This document shows positions 8,029-16,212 of a DNA stretch of 41,060 bases, piece by piece. Below the pieces are notes generated by a model. That model was given only the letters and a program-made list of their open reading frames with translations, had not been told where the DNA came from and did no database searches. Every line of letters starts with the position of its first letter. Within the stretch, counting starts at the first letter, position 1. This stretch comes from a bacterium (GTDB taxonomy: Bacteria > Myxococcota_A > Bradymonadia > UBA7976 > UBA1532), in NCBI GenBank assembly GCA_030426085.1, contig JAUHYW010000086.1, positions 1-41,060 on the forward strand, read 5' to 3'. A program made the position numbers and the translations under genes.

Positions 8029-8111
8029 CCTCCGGCGCGCCCGGTGCCCCCGTGACGGCCCCCCGCCGCCCGGGCGGGCATCCTCCCATCCCCCGTATTC
8101 GTCGCTTTCGG

Positions 8112-8117
8112 TATAGT
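8112..8117 (+). promoter_or_regulatory. Candidate -10 box for the VWA/MopE gene
   Basis: TATAGT followed by CC, in a locally less GC-rich stretch (gtattcgtcgctttcggtatagtcc). No convincing -35 box lies 16-18 bases upstream. The predicted start of transcription is about 25 bases before the start codon at 8149, leaving room for the GGAGG ribosome-binding site. Confidence 0.4.
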
Positions 8118-8148
8118 CCCGCCGACTCCCATCGACGTGGAGGACCGC

Positions 8149-10824
8149 ATGCGCCGGTCGATCACCCGCTGCCCGCCCCCGTGCGCCCTGGCCCTGCTGG
8201 CGACCGCCCTGCTGGCGACGCCGGCCCTGGCCCAGCAGACCGCCCCCCGGGTCTTCGTCATCTTCGACACCTCGGGCTCGATGCTGTGGACCCCCACCGG
8301 CGACGTCGACTGCCGGGGCGACGGCAGCCCGGGCCACGAGCACCGGGGCTGCGCCGAGGGCAGCAAGATGTTCCACGCCAAGGCGGCCGTCTCCCAGGTG
8401 GTCGGCGAGGTGGACGGCATCGAGTTCGCCCTGCTGCGCTACGGGCAGCTCGAGCCGGGTGATCCGGGCTTCAACGACAGCCACGTCGGCGCCCGCTACC
8501 GGGACGACGCGGGGGTCGAGTTCGCGATCAACTACGACGGCTCGACCAACGGCTGCGGGCCGGCCGATCTGCTGGTCGAGCCGGGGCCGATGAGCCGGGA
8601 CGACATCCTGTCGTGGATGGACGGGGCCGAGGACTACCCCGCCGAGAAGGAGCTGCGGGCCGACGGCTACACCCCGCTGACCGACTCGGTGGCCAGCGCC
8701 CGGGAGATGGTCATCCGGGCCATCGGCGATGACCCGGAGGCCAACTGCCGGCCGTATTACGTGCTGCTGCTCACCGACGGCTATCAGCAGTGCCCCGACG
8801 GCAGCGCCGATGATCCGGCGTATCGGGCCATCGTGCGCGAGCTGCTCATCGATCAGGCCGAGGAGCTGCGCGAGCTGCCGGTGATGGGTCGGCGGCACGA
8901 CGTGCGCACCTTCGTCGTCGGCTTCGGCGCCGGCACCCGCTTCGCGACCGAGCTGGACGACGTGGCCCGGGCGGGGGGCACGGCGGTGGACGCCGCGGGG
9001 CGCATCGATCTGGCCAACGGCACCGCCTATCAGGCCGACGACCCCCAGTCGCTCCAGGCGGCGCTGGCCTCGGCGGTGCAGAACGCCCGCCCCCGGGAGA
9101 CCTGCGACGGGGTGGACGACGACTGCGATGGGCAGGTCGACGAGGGGTTCGCCCGCCTGGGCGAAGAGTGCCGGGTCGGCCGGGGCGCCTGCGCGGCGGT
9201 GGGCGAGCTGGTCTGCGCGGCGAACGGCGAGGGGGTCGCGTGCAGCGCCCGGGAGGGTGATCCGGTGCCCGAGCGGTGCAACGGGGCCGACGACGACTGC
9301 GACGGGCAGGCCGACGAGGGCGTGCTCAACCGCTGCGGGGCCTGCGGTGAGGTCGCCCCCGAGGTGTGCAACCTGATGGACGACGACTGCGACGGCACCG
9401 CCGACGAGGGCGTGCTCAACGCCTGCGGGGCGTGCGGTCCGGTGCCGGCCGAGGACTGCGACGGGGCCGACGACGACTGCGACGGCCGGATCGACGAGGG
9501 CGCGCTCAACGCCTGCGGCGCGTGCGGGCCGCTGCCGGCCGACGACTGCTCGTGCGCCGACGAGGACTGCGACAACCGCATCGACGAGGACGGTCGGGAC
9601 TGCCCCCGCTGCGACTGCGACCCCCAGCCGGAGACGTGCAACGACCGCGACGACGACTGCGACTTCAGGATCGACGAGGGCACCCTCAACGCCTGCGGGC
9701 GCTGCGGCGAGGTGCCGGTCGAGATCTGCAACGGCCTCGACGACGACTGCGACGCCCGGGTGGACGAGAGCTTCCCCGAGGAGGGCGAGGCGTGCGGCAC
9801 CGACGCGGGCGCCTGCGCCCCGGGCGCCTCGGCCTGCGTGGGCGGCGAGCTGGTCTGCGCCGGCGAGACCCCGCCGACGACCGAGGTGTGCGACGCGGTG
9901 GACAACGACTGCGACGGCGCGCTGGACGAGGGCAGCCTCAACGCCTGCGGCTACTGCGGGGCGACCCGGCTCGAGGTCTGCGACAACGTCGACAACGACT
10001 GCGACGGGCAGGCCGACGAGGGCGAGGGGCTGTGCGCCGACGGGGCCCGCTGCTTCAACGGGGAGTGCGCCGATCCGTGCGAGGTGGGCGAGTGCTTCGG
10101 CGGCCGGGTCTGCCTCGAGGGGCACTGCGTGACCCCCTGCCGCAACGCCGACTGCCCCTCGGGCCAGGTCTGCGACGGCGGGCGCTGTGTCGACCCGTGC
10201 GACGGGGTCGACTGCCCGGCGGAGAGCTACTGCACCCTGGGGCGCTGCGTGCCGCTCGACTGCCACGCCGAGGGCTGCCCCGAGGGCACCGTCTGCCGCG
10301 ACGGGCGGTGCGACGCCGACCCTTGCGCCGGCGCCGGCTGCGACGCCGACCAGGGCTGCTTCGCCGGGGACTGCTTCGACGACTGCCGCCAGATCGCCTG
10401 CCCCGAGGGCACGCTGTGCATCAACGGCGGCTGCACCGACGACCCCTGCGCCCGGGTGACCTGCCCGTTCCCCCAGGCGTGCGTCGACGGCACCTGCGCG
10501 GTCGACCCGTGCTACGAGGTCGACTGCCCGGTGGGCCGGGTCTGCCGGGACGGCCGCTGCGTGGCCGATCTGTGCATCGGGGTCACCTGCCCCGCGGGCG
10601 CCACCTGCGCCCGGGGCCGCTGCTCGGGGGTGACCGGCGGCGGCGTGCCGCCGGACGAGACGCCGGAGCCGGAGCCCGGCATCATCCCCGACACCCCGGA
10701 GCCCGACGCCGAGCCGCTGCCCGAGGAGACCGGCTGCAACTGCGAGGCGGCCGAGGGCGGGCCGAGCGGACTCGGCTGGCTGCTGCTCGCGGGCCTGCTG
10801 GGCCTGGGCCGGCGGCGGCGCTGA
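8149..10824 (+). CDS. VWA domain surface protein with MopE repeats and MYXO-CTERM-like tail
   Basis: 891 residues from ATG 8149, chosen because GTGGAGG sits five bases upstream. Signal peptide (LALLATALLATPALAQ) is followed by a von Willebrand factor A domain with MIDAS motif DTSGSM (40-45). From ~319 to 625 come nine copies of the MopE metal-binding motif, consensus CnGxDDDCDGxxDEG, spaced by NACGxCG linkers. Then follow nine ~20-residue Cys modules of the type DPCxxVxCPxGxxCxDGRC (about 640-825). A Pro/Glu linker leads to TGCNC and GLGWLLLAGLLGLGRRRR, the pattern of a MYXO-CTERM sorting signal. It is therefore probably processed and attached to the outer membrane. Likely roles are calcium-dependent adhesion or surface structure; the ligand is unknown. 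Confidence 0.9.
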   Translation: MRRSITRCPPPCALALLATALLATPALAQQTAPRVFVIFDTSGSMLWTPTGDVDCRGDGSPGHEHRGCAEGSKMFHAKAAVSQVVGEVDGIEFALLRYGQLEPGDPGFNDSHVGARYRDDAGVEFAINYDGSTNGCGPADLLVEPGPMSRDDILSWMDGAEDYPAEKELRADGYTPLTDSVASAREMVIRAIGDDPEANCRPYYVLLLTDGYQQCPDGSADDPAYRAIVRELLIDQAEELRELPVMGRRHDVRTFVVGFGAGTRFATELDDVARAGGTAVDAAGRIDLANGTAYQADDPQSLQAALASAVQNARPRETCDGVDDDCDGQVDEGFARLGEECRVGRGACAAVGELVCAANGEGVACSAREGDPVPERCNGADDDCDGQADEGVLNRCGACGEVAPEVCNLMDDDCDGTADEGVLNACGACGPVPAEDCDGADDDCDGRIDEGALNACGACGPLPADDCSCADEDCDNRIDEDGRDCPRCDCDPQPETCNDRDDDCDFRIDEGTLNACGRCGEVPVEICNGLDDDCDARVDESFPEEGEACGTDAGACAPGASACVGGELVCAGETPPTTEVCDAVDNDCDGALDEGSLNACGYCGATRLEVCDNVDNDCDGQADEGEGLCADGARCFNGECADPCEVGECFGGRVCLEGHCVTPCRNADCPSGQVCDGGRCVDPCDGVDCPAESYCTLGRCVPLDCHAEGCPEGTVCRDGRCDADPCAGAGCDADQGCFAGDCFDDCRQIACPEGTLCINGGCTDDPCARVTCPFPQACVDGTCAVDPCYEVDCPVGRVCRDGRCVADLCIGVTCPAGATCARGRCSGVTGGGVPPDETPEPEPGIIPDTPEPDAEPLPEETGCNCEAAEGGPSGLGWLLLAGLLGLGRRRR

Positions 10825-10914
10825 TCGGGCCGGGGCCGCCCCCTTGCGGCGACCGCCTCCGAGCGGGCATCATCCGCGACCCGGCACGCCGCCGGCCGCC
10901 GTCGTGGAGCCCCG

Positions 10915-11313
10915 ATGTCACGCACCGCCGCCATCGCCCCCAACCCGGTCGCCCTCACCGGCGCCCAGCGCCGCCACCTGCGCGGGCTGGGGCACAGCCT
11001 CAAGCCGGTCGTGCGGGTCGGCAAGAACGGGGTCACCGAGGGGGTGATCGAGGCGGCGGCGGTGGCCCTCGACGACCACGAGCTGATCAAGCTGGCCATC
11101 GCCGGATTGAGCAAGGCCGACCGGCAGGCCGACGCCGAGCGGATCGCAGCGGCGACCGGCAGCCACTTCGTGCAACTCCTCGGGGGCACCGCGCTGCTCT
11201 ATCGCCGCCGGCTCGACGCCCCCCGGGTCGAGCTGCCGGGCACCTTCGTCGAGGCCCGGCCGAGCGAGGCCGTGGTCGATTCCCACGCCCCACAGCCCCG
11301 GGAGGCCCCATGA
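10915..11313 (+). CDS. yhbY: YhbY-family RNA-binding protein (CRM domain)
   Basis: 132 residues from ATG 10915, with TGGAG nine bases upstream. The domain LTGAQRRHLRGLGHSLKPVVRVGKNGVTEGVIEAAAVALDDHELIKL contains the GxxG-like loop (VGKNG) of the CRS1-YhbY fold. The family associates with pre-50S ribosomal subunits. The C-terminal ~35 residues beyond the domain (LPGTFVEARPSEAV...) are longer than in the ~97-residue E. coli protein. Its stop TGA overlaps the sua5 ATG as ATGA, so the two are a translationally coupled pair. Confidence 0.93.
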   Translation: MSRTAAIAPNPVALTGAQRRHLRGLGHSLKPVVRVGKNGVTEGVIEAAAVALDDHELIKLAIAGLSKADRQADAERIAAATGSHFVQLLGGTALLYRRRLDAPRVELPGTFVEARPSEAVVDSHAPQPREAP

Positions 11314-11921
11314 TCATCCAGATCGACGAGCGCCACCCCTCGCCCTACCGCATCGACCGGGTGGTGACCTTCCTCGAGGACGACGGGGTCATCGCCGTCC
11401 CCACCGACTGCACCTACTCGCTGGCCTGCCTGCCCGACAACAAGGTGGCGGTGCAGAAGCTGATGGCCCTGCGCCGGCTCGACCCCAAGAAGCCGCTGGC
11501 GCTCGTCTTCCGCGACATCCAGCAGATCAGCGAGTACGCCAAGCTGCCCGACGCCACCTACCGCATCCTCAAGCGGGTGCTGCCGGGGCCGTACAGCTTC
11601 ATCCTCGAGGCCAACAAGACCCTGCCCCGCTTCGTCGGCGACAAGCGCAAGCGCATCGGGGTCCGGGTGCCCGACCACAGCGTGCCCCAGGCGATCATCG
11701 AGGCGGTGGGCAAGCCGCTGATCGTCACCAGCGCCGTCGACCCCGACACCGACATGATGGCCAACGACCCGTGGACGGTGGAGAACATCTTCGGCCACGG
11801 GCTGGCGGCGGTCATCGACGCCGGCATGGTGCCCGGCGGGGTCTCGACCATCATCGACCTCACCACCGAGGTGCCCGAGATCCTGCGCCACGGGCTGGGC
11901 GACACCGCGCTCTTCGAGTAG
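11310..11921 (+). CDS. L-threonylcarbamoyladenylate synthase (Sua5/YciO/YrdC family)
   Basis: 203 residues. ATG 11310 overlaps the yhbY stop. It shows the YrdC fold: VIAVPTDCTYSLACLP near the N-terminus, then KxR and KPL elements (LMALRRLDPKKPLALVF), LPGPYSFILEANK, IGVRVPDH, PLIVTSAVDP and the final GGVSTIIDLT. The reaction makes threonylcarbamoyl-AMP from threonine, bicarbonate and ATP for t6A37 tRNA modification. It lacks the C-terminal Sua5 domain, so it is YrdC/YciO length. The CTYSLACL segment (rather than TVYGLGC) and overall wording are closer to the YciO branch, whose own role is less certain. Confidence 0.88.
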   Translation: MIIQIDERHPSPYRIDRVVTFLEDDGVIAVPTDCTYSLACLPDNKVAVQKLMALRRLDPKKPLALVFRDIQQISEYAKLPDATYRILKRVLPGPYSFILEANKTLPRFVGDKRKRIGVRVPDHSVPQAIIEAVGKPLIVTSAVDPDTDMMANDPWTVENIFGHGLAAVIDAGMVPGGVSTIIDLTTEVPEILRHGLGDTALFE

Positions 11922-11983
11922 GCCCCTGCCGACGCCCCGCCACCGGGCGGCGGCGCGCGGCGAAGGCCCCGCCCCGCCGCCGG

Positions 11984-12012
11984 TTGAAGCACATCCGAGC
12001 GATCCATATGGT
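11984..12012 (+). promoter_or_regulatory. Promoter of the ceramidase-like lipoprotein gene
   Basis: TTGAAG (11984-11989), a 17-base spacer, then TATGGT (12007-12012). The GTG start codon at 12019 is only six bases beyond the -10 box and there is no Shine-Dalgarno sequence, so the mRNA is probably leaderless or nearly so. Confidence 0.55.
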
Positions 12013-12018
12013 CGGGGC

Positions 12019-14604
12019 GTGATCCGACATCACTCCCGATTCGGCGCCCCGTGGCCCGCCTTGCTGGCGGCCCTCGCCCTGAGCGGGTGCTACGAAGACA
12101 CCCCCATCCCGACCGATCCGCCGACCGACGCCGCGGCCGAGGCGGGCGACGCCTCCGACGGCTTCGAGGACCCCGACCAGCGCTTGCCGGACCTCGGGGT
12201 CGATACCGACGCGGGGCCGGCGGGCTGCGTCGACGACGGCGAGTGCGGCGCGGGCTGGTGCGCGACCGACGGCACCTGCCGCCCGGCGGCCGAGGCGTCG
12301 GTCTTCGCGACGCCGATGGACGGGCTGCTGCGGGTCGGCGGGGCCTCGTTCGACCTGCTGCCGGGCTACCTCGAGCCGTGGACCGACGCCGCCGGGCCCG
12401 ACTGCCCCGGCAACCGCCCGGGGGTCTTCGACGGCGACCGGTACACCCCGAACCCCGACGACCCCTGCCGGGACGGCTTCGACGACATCGACGGGGACGG
12501 GCGCTTCGCCGCGGTGTGGATGGCCGGGGCCGGGCTCGACCGGCCGGCGCGGGGCATCCACCCCGACCGCCCGCCGGCGGGGCGGGTGGTGCTCTTCATG
12601 CGGGACGACGCGGCGCACCTGCTGGTGACCCTGGACGTCTTCGCCGTCGACGCCGCCCGGGTGGAGGCGCTCGCCGACCGCGTCGGCCGCCGCCTGGGCC
12701 TGCGCCCGGAGCAGATCGCGATCCACGCCACCGGGGTGCGCACCGGCCCCGACGCGGTGGGGCTGTGGGGCCCCTCGCTGACCGCCTCGGGCGAGCCGGG
12801 GGCCCGGGCCCTGCGGGACGCGCTCGACGGCTCGGGGGGGCTGCTTGCCGAGCTGCCCCAGGCCAGCGGCGTCGACCCCGGGTGGTGGGCGGCCCTGCCG
12901 GGGCGCGTCGCCGGCGCCGCCCGGCAGGCGGGCACCGAGGCCGGGCCGGTGGCGCTGCGGGCCGTCGAAGACCGCCTGCCCCTGGCCGGCCCCCGCTTCG
13001 CCGGGGCCATCGAGCTGCCCGACGCCGACGGGGACGGGGTGCGCAACGACGCCGACGACCTCGCCGCGTGGCGCACCGCGCCCCCGGCCCTCGCCTGGGA
13101 CGACCGCCTGCCGGGCGGGGTCGACCCGGTCGTCCGGCTGCTGGCACTCGACGCGGTGGAGACCGGCCGCCCCCGGGTCCTGATCGCGGGGTGGAGCGCG
13201 GCCCCGGCCAGCGCGCCCCCCGCCGACGCGCTGCTCGACGCCGACCACCCCGGCGCGGTGCGGGCCCTGCTCGAAGAGCGCTTCCCCGACGCGACCGCGG
13301 TCTGGCTCACCGGCGCCGCCGGGGATACGTTCCGCGCCGGCGGCGGGGCCCGGGTGGGCGTCGAGCTGGAGGACGGCCGGTTCGAAGGCCCCGACGGGGA
13401 GCCGGTGGATCAGCCGCTCGACGCCGCCGAGGCCGAGGACCCCCCCGCGGCGCTGGCGGCGATGATCGTCGACCGGCTGCTGCCCGCGCTGGAGGACGCC
13501 CCCCGCCAGCCGGCGCGGTTCGAGCCGACCCGGCGCTACGCCTGGATCCCCCTGCACAACCCCCGGATCGGCCTCGCCGCCCGCCTGGGCCTGCTGCCCC
13601 ACCTGCGGGACTGGCTGCGGGGGCGGGTGCCCACCGCCGGCTGGGTCGACGGCGACAGCGCCCCCGGCTGCGGCGGGCTGGGCTGCCTGCGCTATCGGCT
13701 CGACCAGCTCGACCTGGGCCCGGTCGTGCTGCTGACGACCCCCGGCGCGCTCGACCGGGCCTACGTCGACGGCCGCGCCGAGTCCCGGCTGCCCCTGGGC
13801 GACGCCCGCAACCTCGACGACCTCGACCTCGACGGTCAGCCCGACGCGGAGGACGACGAAATCCGGATCCAGGTGCGGGCCGGCGGCGCCGAGCTGAGCC
13901 TCGAGCTGCCCGGCCCGGCCAACCCCCAGCGGTTCCCGGCCATCGGCGGCCTGGGCCGCACCGGCACATGGCTCGTCGGGCGGACCAACGGCGGCATCGG
14001 CTCGCTGCGCAGCCCCGCCGAGTGGATCAACCCCTTCGAGGGCCAGCTCGAGCCGCTGGTGGCGCTGGCCCGAGACGAGCCCGAGCGCAGCCTGTGCGGG
14101 TGGAGTCACCCCTGCGAGGGCGGCGCCGGGCTGGCCGATCTGGTGGACCGCACCTGGCAGGCCCAGCCGGCGGTGCTGGCCGATCTGCCCGGCAGCCGCG
14201 AGCTGCGGCTGGTCGACCCCCCGGCGCTCGACGGCCCGGTGGCGTGGCGCATCGAGGGCCCCGACGGTGAGCCGCGGGCCGAGGGCGAGGCGCTGATCCT
14301 GGGGCCCCGGGACCGGGCCTTCACCGGGGACGTCGATCTGGTGGCGGCGGGGGTCGAGCCGGGGGACATGCTGATCGTGTTCGGCGGCCCGGCCGGCTCG
14401 GCGCTGGCCCCGGTCGAGGTCGCCGGGGTGGTGCCCATCGAGCTGCGCCGGCACCCCAACATCGGCGACGCGTGGCGCTCGCTGGCCCCGGCCGGCGGCG
14501 ATCTGATCTACAACACCGCCTGCGAGCTCATCTACGCCGGCCCCTGCCCCACCCGGCGCCCGGTGGCCGACGACCCCAACAGCGGCCTGCCCCGCACGCC
14601 GTGA
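12019..14604 (+). CDS. Lipoprotein related to neutral/alkaline ceramidases, histidines replaced
   Basis: 861 residues from GTG 12019. Signal peptide with lipobox LSGC (Cys24), then an Asp/Ala/Pro-rich linker and a small Cys cluster (CVDDGECGAGWCATDGTC). The core resembles myxobacterial proteins annotated with the neutral/alkaline non-lysosomal ceramidase N-terminal domain: DIDGDGRFAAVWMAG near 157-171, RVVLFMRDDAAHLLVTLD near 189-206, and IHATGVRTGPDAVGLWGP near 235-252. In the active family the last segment reads like THTHxGPD. Here the two histidines are replaced (TGVR, 238-241). A zinc hydrolase is therefore doubtful and a binding role is more likely. A DADGDGVRNDADD loop may bind calcium. 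The C-terminal ~350 residues are unassigned. Confidence 0.75.
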   Translation: MIRHHSRFGAPWPALLAALALSGCYEDTPIPTDPPTDAAAEAGDASDGFEDPDQRLPDLGVDTDAGPAGCVDDGECGAGWCATDGTCRPAAEASVFATPMDGLLRVGGASFDLLPGYLEPWTDAAGPDCPGNRPGVFDGDRYTPNPDDPCRDGFDDIDGDGRFAAVWMAGAGLDRPARGIHPDRPPAGRVVLFMRDDAAHLLVTLDVFAVDAARVEALADRVGRRLGLRPEQIAIHATGVRTGPDAVGLWGPSLTASGEPGARALRDALDGSGGLLAELPQASGVDPGWWAALPGRVAGAARQAGTEAGPVALRAVEDRLPLAGPRFAGAIELPDADGDGVRNDADDLAAWRTAPPALAWDDRLPGGVDPVVRLLALDAVETGRPRVLIAGWSAAPASAPPADALLDADHPGAVRALLEERFPDATAVWLTGAAGDTFRAGGGARVGVELEDGRFEGPDGEPVDQPLDAAEAEDPPAALAAMIVDRLLPALEDAPRQPARFEPTRRYAWIPLHNPRIGLAARLGLLPHLRDWLRGRVPTAGWVDGDSAPGCGGLGCLRYRLDQLDLGPVVLLTTPGALDRAYVDGRAESRLPLGDARNLDDLDLDGQPDAEDDEIRIQVRAGGAELSLELPGPANPQRFPAIGGLGRTGTWLVGRTNGGIGSLRSPAEWINPFEGQLEPLVALARDEPERSLCGWSHPCEGGAGLADLVDRTWQAQPAVLADLPGSRELRLVDPPALDGPVAWRIEGPDGEPRAEGEALILGPRDRAFTGDVDLVAAGVEPGDMLIVFGGPAGSALAPVEVAGVVPIELRRHPNIGDAWRSLAPAGGDLIYNTACELIYAGPCPTRRPVADDPNSGLPRTP

Positions 14605-14616
14605 GCCGACCGGCCG

Positions 14617-15291
14617 TCAGTCGACCCGCTCGGCGACCTCCGGCCCCTGGTTGCGCACGCTGTTGACCGCCTGGCTGACCCGGTAGATCTCGAGCACCTC
14701 GGCCGGCGTGCCCCGGGCCAGCGCCAGCAGCGCCTCGCGGTCGGCCGCGGGGTCGAGCCAGCGATCCCAGTGGTCGGGGTGCAGGATCACCGGCATCCGG
14801 TGGTGCAGATCGCCCAGCGCGCCTTCCGGATCACAGGTCAGGACCGAGAACGTCTCCAGCGGCTCGGCCCCCGCCTCGGCGTCCTTGGGGGTCCACGACG
14901 ACCAGATGCCGGCCATCGAGAAGACCTCGGCCTCCCGGATGCGGATGAGGTGGGGCACCTTCTGCTTGCCGGCCCGCTTCCACTCGTAGAACCCGGTCGC
15001 CGGCACCAGGCACCGCCGCCGCTTGAACGGGCTGCGGAACGAGGGCTTGTCGGCCACCGTCTCCGCCCGGGCGTTGATCATGCGGGCCCCGATCTTCTTG
15101 TCCTTGGCCCAGTGGGGCACCAGCCCCCAGGCGAGGTCGTCGACCACCCGCCGGTCGTCGACGCGCCGGACCACCGGCACCCGGCTGGTCGGGGGGATGT
15201 TGAATCGCGGCCGGTGCTCGGCCCGCACCTCGGCGTCGTACACCAGCGCGAGCTGGTCCCGGTCGATGGTCAGCTGATAGCGGCCACACAT
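14617..15291 (-). CDS. HMCES/YedK-family abasic-site processing protein
   Basis: 224 residues from ATG 15291, behind GAAGGAGGAG. Cys2 of MCGRYQL becomes the N-terminal catalytic residue after Met removal. The family motifs follow: PRFNIPPTSRVPVVR, WGLVPHWAKDKKIGARMINARAETV, RRCLVPATGFYEWKR, and HHRMPVIL with the conserved His. The family forms a thiazolidine DNA-protein crosslink with abasic sites in single-stranded DNA and so shields them from error-prone repair. Length is normal. It converges on the ceramidase-like gene with only 12 bases between stops. The frameshifted lipoprotein lies 22 bases upstream on the same strand. Confidence 0.95.
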   Translation of the reverse strand: MCGRYQLTIDRDQLALVYDAEVRAEHRPRFNIPPTSRVPVVRRVDDRRVVDDLAWGLVPHWAKDKKIGARMINARAETVADKPSFRSPFKRRRCLVPATGFYEWKRAGKQKVPHLIRIREAEVFSMAGIWSSWTPKDAEAGAEPLETFSVLTCDPEGALGDLHHRMPVILHPDHWDRWLDPAADREALLALARGTPAEVLEIYRVSQAVNSVRNQGPEVAERVD

Positions 15292-15313
15292 GGCTCGGGC
15301 TCCTCCTTCGGGC

Positions 15314-16212
15314 TCACGGCACGCAGATCTCGAACGCCTGCACCCCCAGCCGGCCGCAGCCCCGGCCGGCGGTCAGGATCAGGGCGGTGTCGTCGGGCTG
15401 GAAGGCGGGCAGGGCGGCGAAGTGCCACTGGTACTCGAACTGCTGGCCCACCGGACCGCCGCTCAGGGTCCAGCCGCCGGTGGGGCTCTCCAGGTCGAAC
15501 TCGGTGGACGCGGCGGCGCACAGCGATCGCCCGAGCACGTAGAACACCGCCGCCTGCACGCCCAGCCCCTGGCTGTCGAACCAGATGAGCAGGTCGTCGC
15601 TGCCGTCGAGCTCGACCGCTCCGGTGTTCGTGCGGCCGACGTCGCAGCCGACCCCGCCCCGGCAGCGGTCGAACACCCCGCAGGCGTCGTTGATGCGGAT
15701 GGAGTAGTCGCACGGCGGGTCCCAATGGTCGACCCGGGGGCTGTCGCTGAACTCATCGTAGCTGATCCGCAGGAGGCTCCAGCCGGGGCCCTGGAGGCAC
15801 GCTCGCGCCCGGGCGGGATGTCGGGGCCCATGTCGGGCGGCGGCGGGGCCATGTCGATCGGGGGCGGGGCCATGTCGATCGGGGGCGGTGCCGTGTCCAA
15901 CGGGCGGGGCTCCATGTCGAGGGGTCGCCCCCGGTCGGGGCCCGAACCGGCGTCCGGATCGGAGCCGAGGTCCACGCCCGGCCCACCGTCCTGCCCCGGC
16001 CCACCGTCCTGCCCCGGCCCGCCGTCGTCACCCGGCGCCCCGTCGACCCGGGCCGCGTCTCCCGGCCCGTCGGCCCGGGGCCCGTCCCCCAGCGTCGGCC
16101 GCACGTCGCGCAGGCGGAAGTCGAGCCGGCCGCCCTCGCCGGCCACGTCGTCCTCGCACCCGGTCGCCGGCCCCCAGGCCAGCAGGCCGATCAGCAGACC
16201 CGCCCGCAGCAT
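15314..16212 (-). CDS. Lipoprotein with an apparent single-base frameshift
   Basis: ATG 16212-16210 overlaps the stop of the hemerythrin-like gene (TGATG). The first frame gives a signal peptide and lipobox (LRAGLLIGLLAWGPATGC), then Asp/Gly/Pro repeats (DGGPGQ, PPPIDMA). Near 15797-15817 sensible sequence moves to another frame: ACLQGPGWSLLRISYDEFSD, then a Cys-containing, Trp/Tyr-rich domain (CDYSIRINDACGVFDRCRGGVGCDVG) ending ...GVQAFEICVP at 15314. The first frame continues as unnatural Ser/Thr/Ala/Arg sequence to 15463. The second frame has no start codon before GTG 15676. Joining them needs one added base or a -1 shift. It is either a disrupted gene, an assembly error in a GC run, or programmed shifting. 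Function unknown. Confidence 0.65.
15845..15886. repeat. 21-bp tandem repeat inside the frameshifted lipoprotein gene
   Basis: Two exact copies of a 21-base unit beginning ggggccatgtcgatcggggg. On the minus strand it encodes PPPIDMA twice, in the linker after the lipobox. A shortened and diverged third copy flanks it. Confidence 0.8.
15977..16012. repeat. 18-bp tandem repeat inside the frameshifted lipoprotein gene
   Basis: Two exact copies of cccggcccaccgtcctgc, followed to ~16030 by a third copy with three changes. The minus strand encodes a DGGPGQ repeat in the lipoprotein linker. Confidence 0.8.

Noticed and set aside
7705-10266. 853-codon minus-strand ORF opposite the VWA/MopE gene
   Set aside because: Val/Ala-rich repeats reflect antisense reading of the Asp/Cys repeats. 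No start signal and no recognisable domain.
8149-10824. CRISPR-like array suggested by regularly spaced repeats
   Set aside because: The repeats encode conserved protein motifs in frame, with no spacer structure and no cas genes.
11860-14454. 864-codon minus-strand ORF opposite the ceramidase-like gene
   Set aside because: High-GC antisense open frame with shadow composition. The plus strand has the promoter, signal peptide and family motifs.
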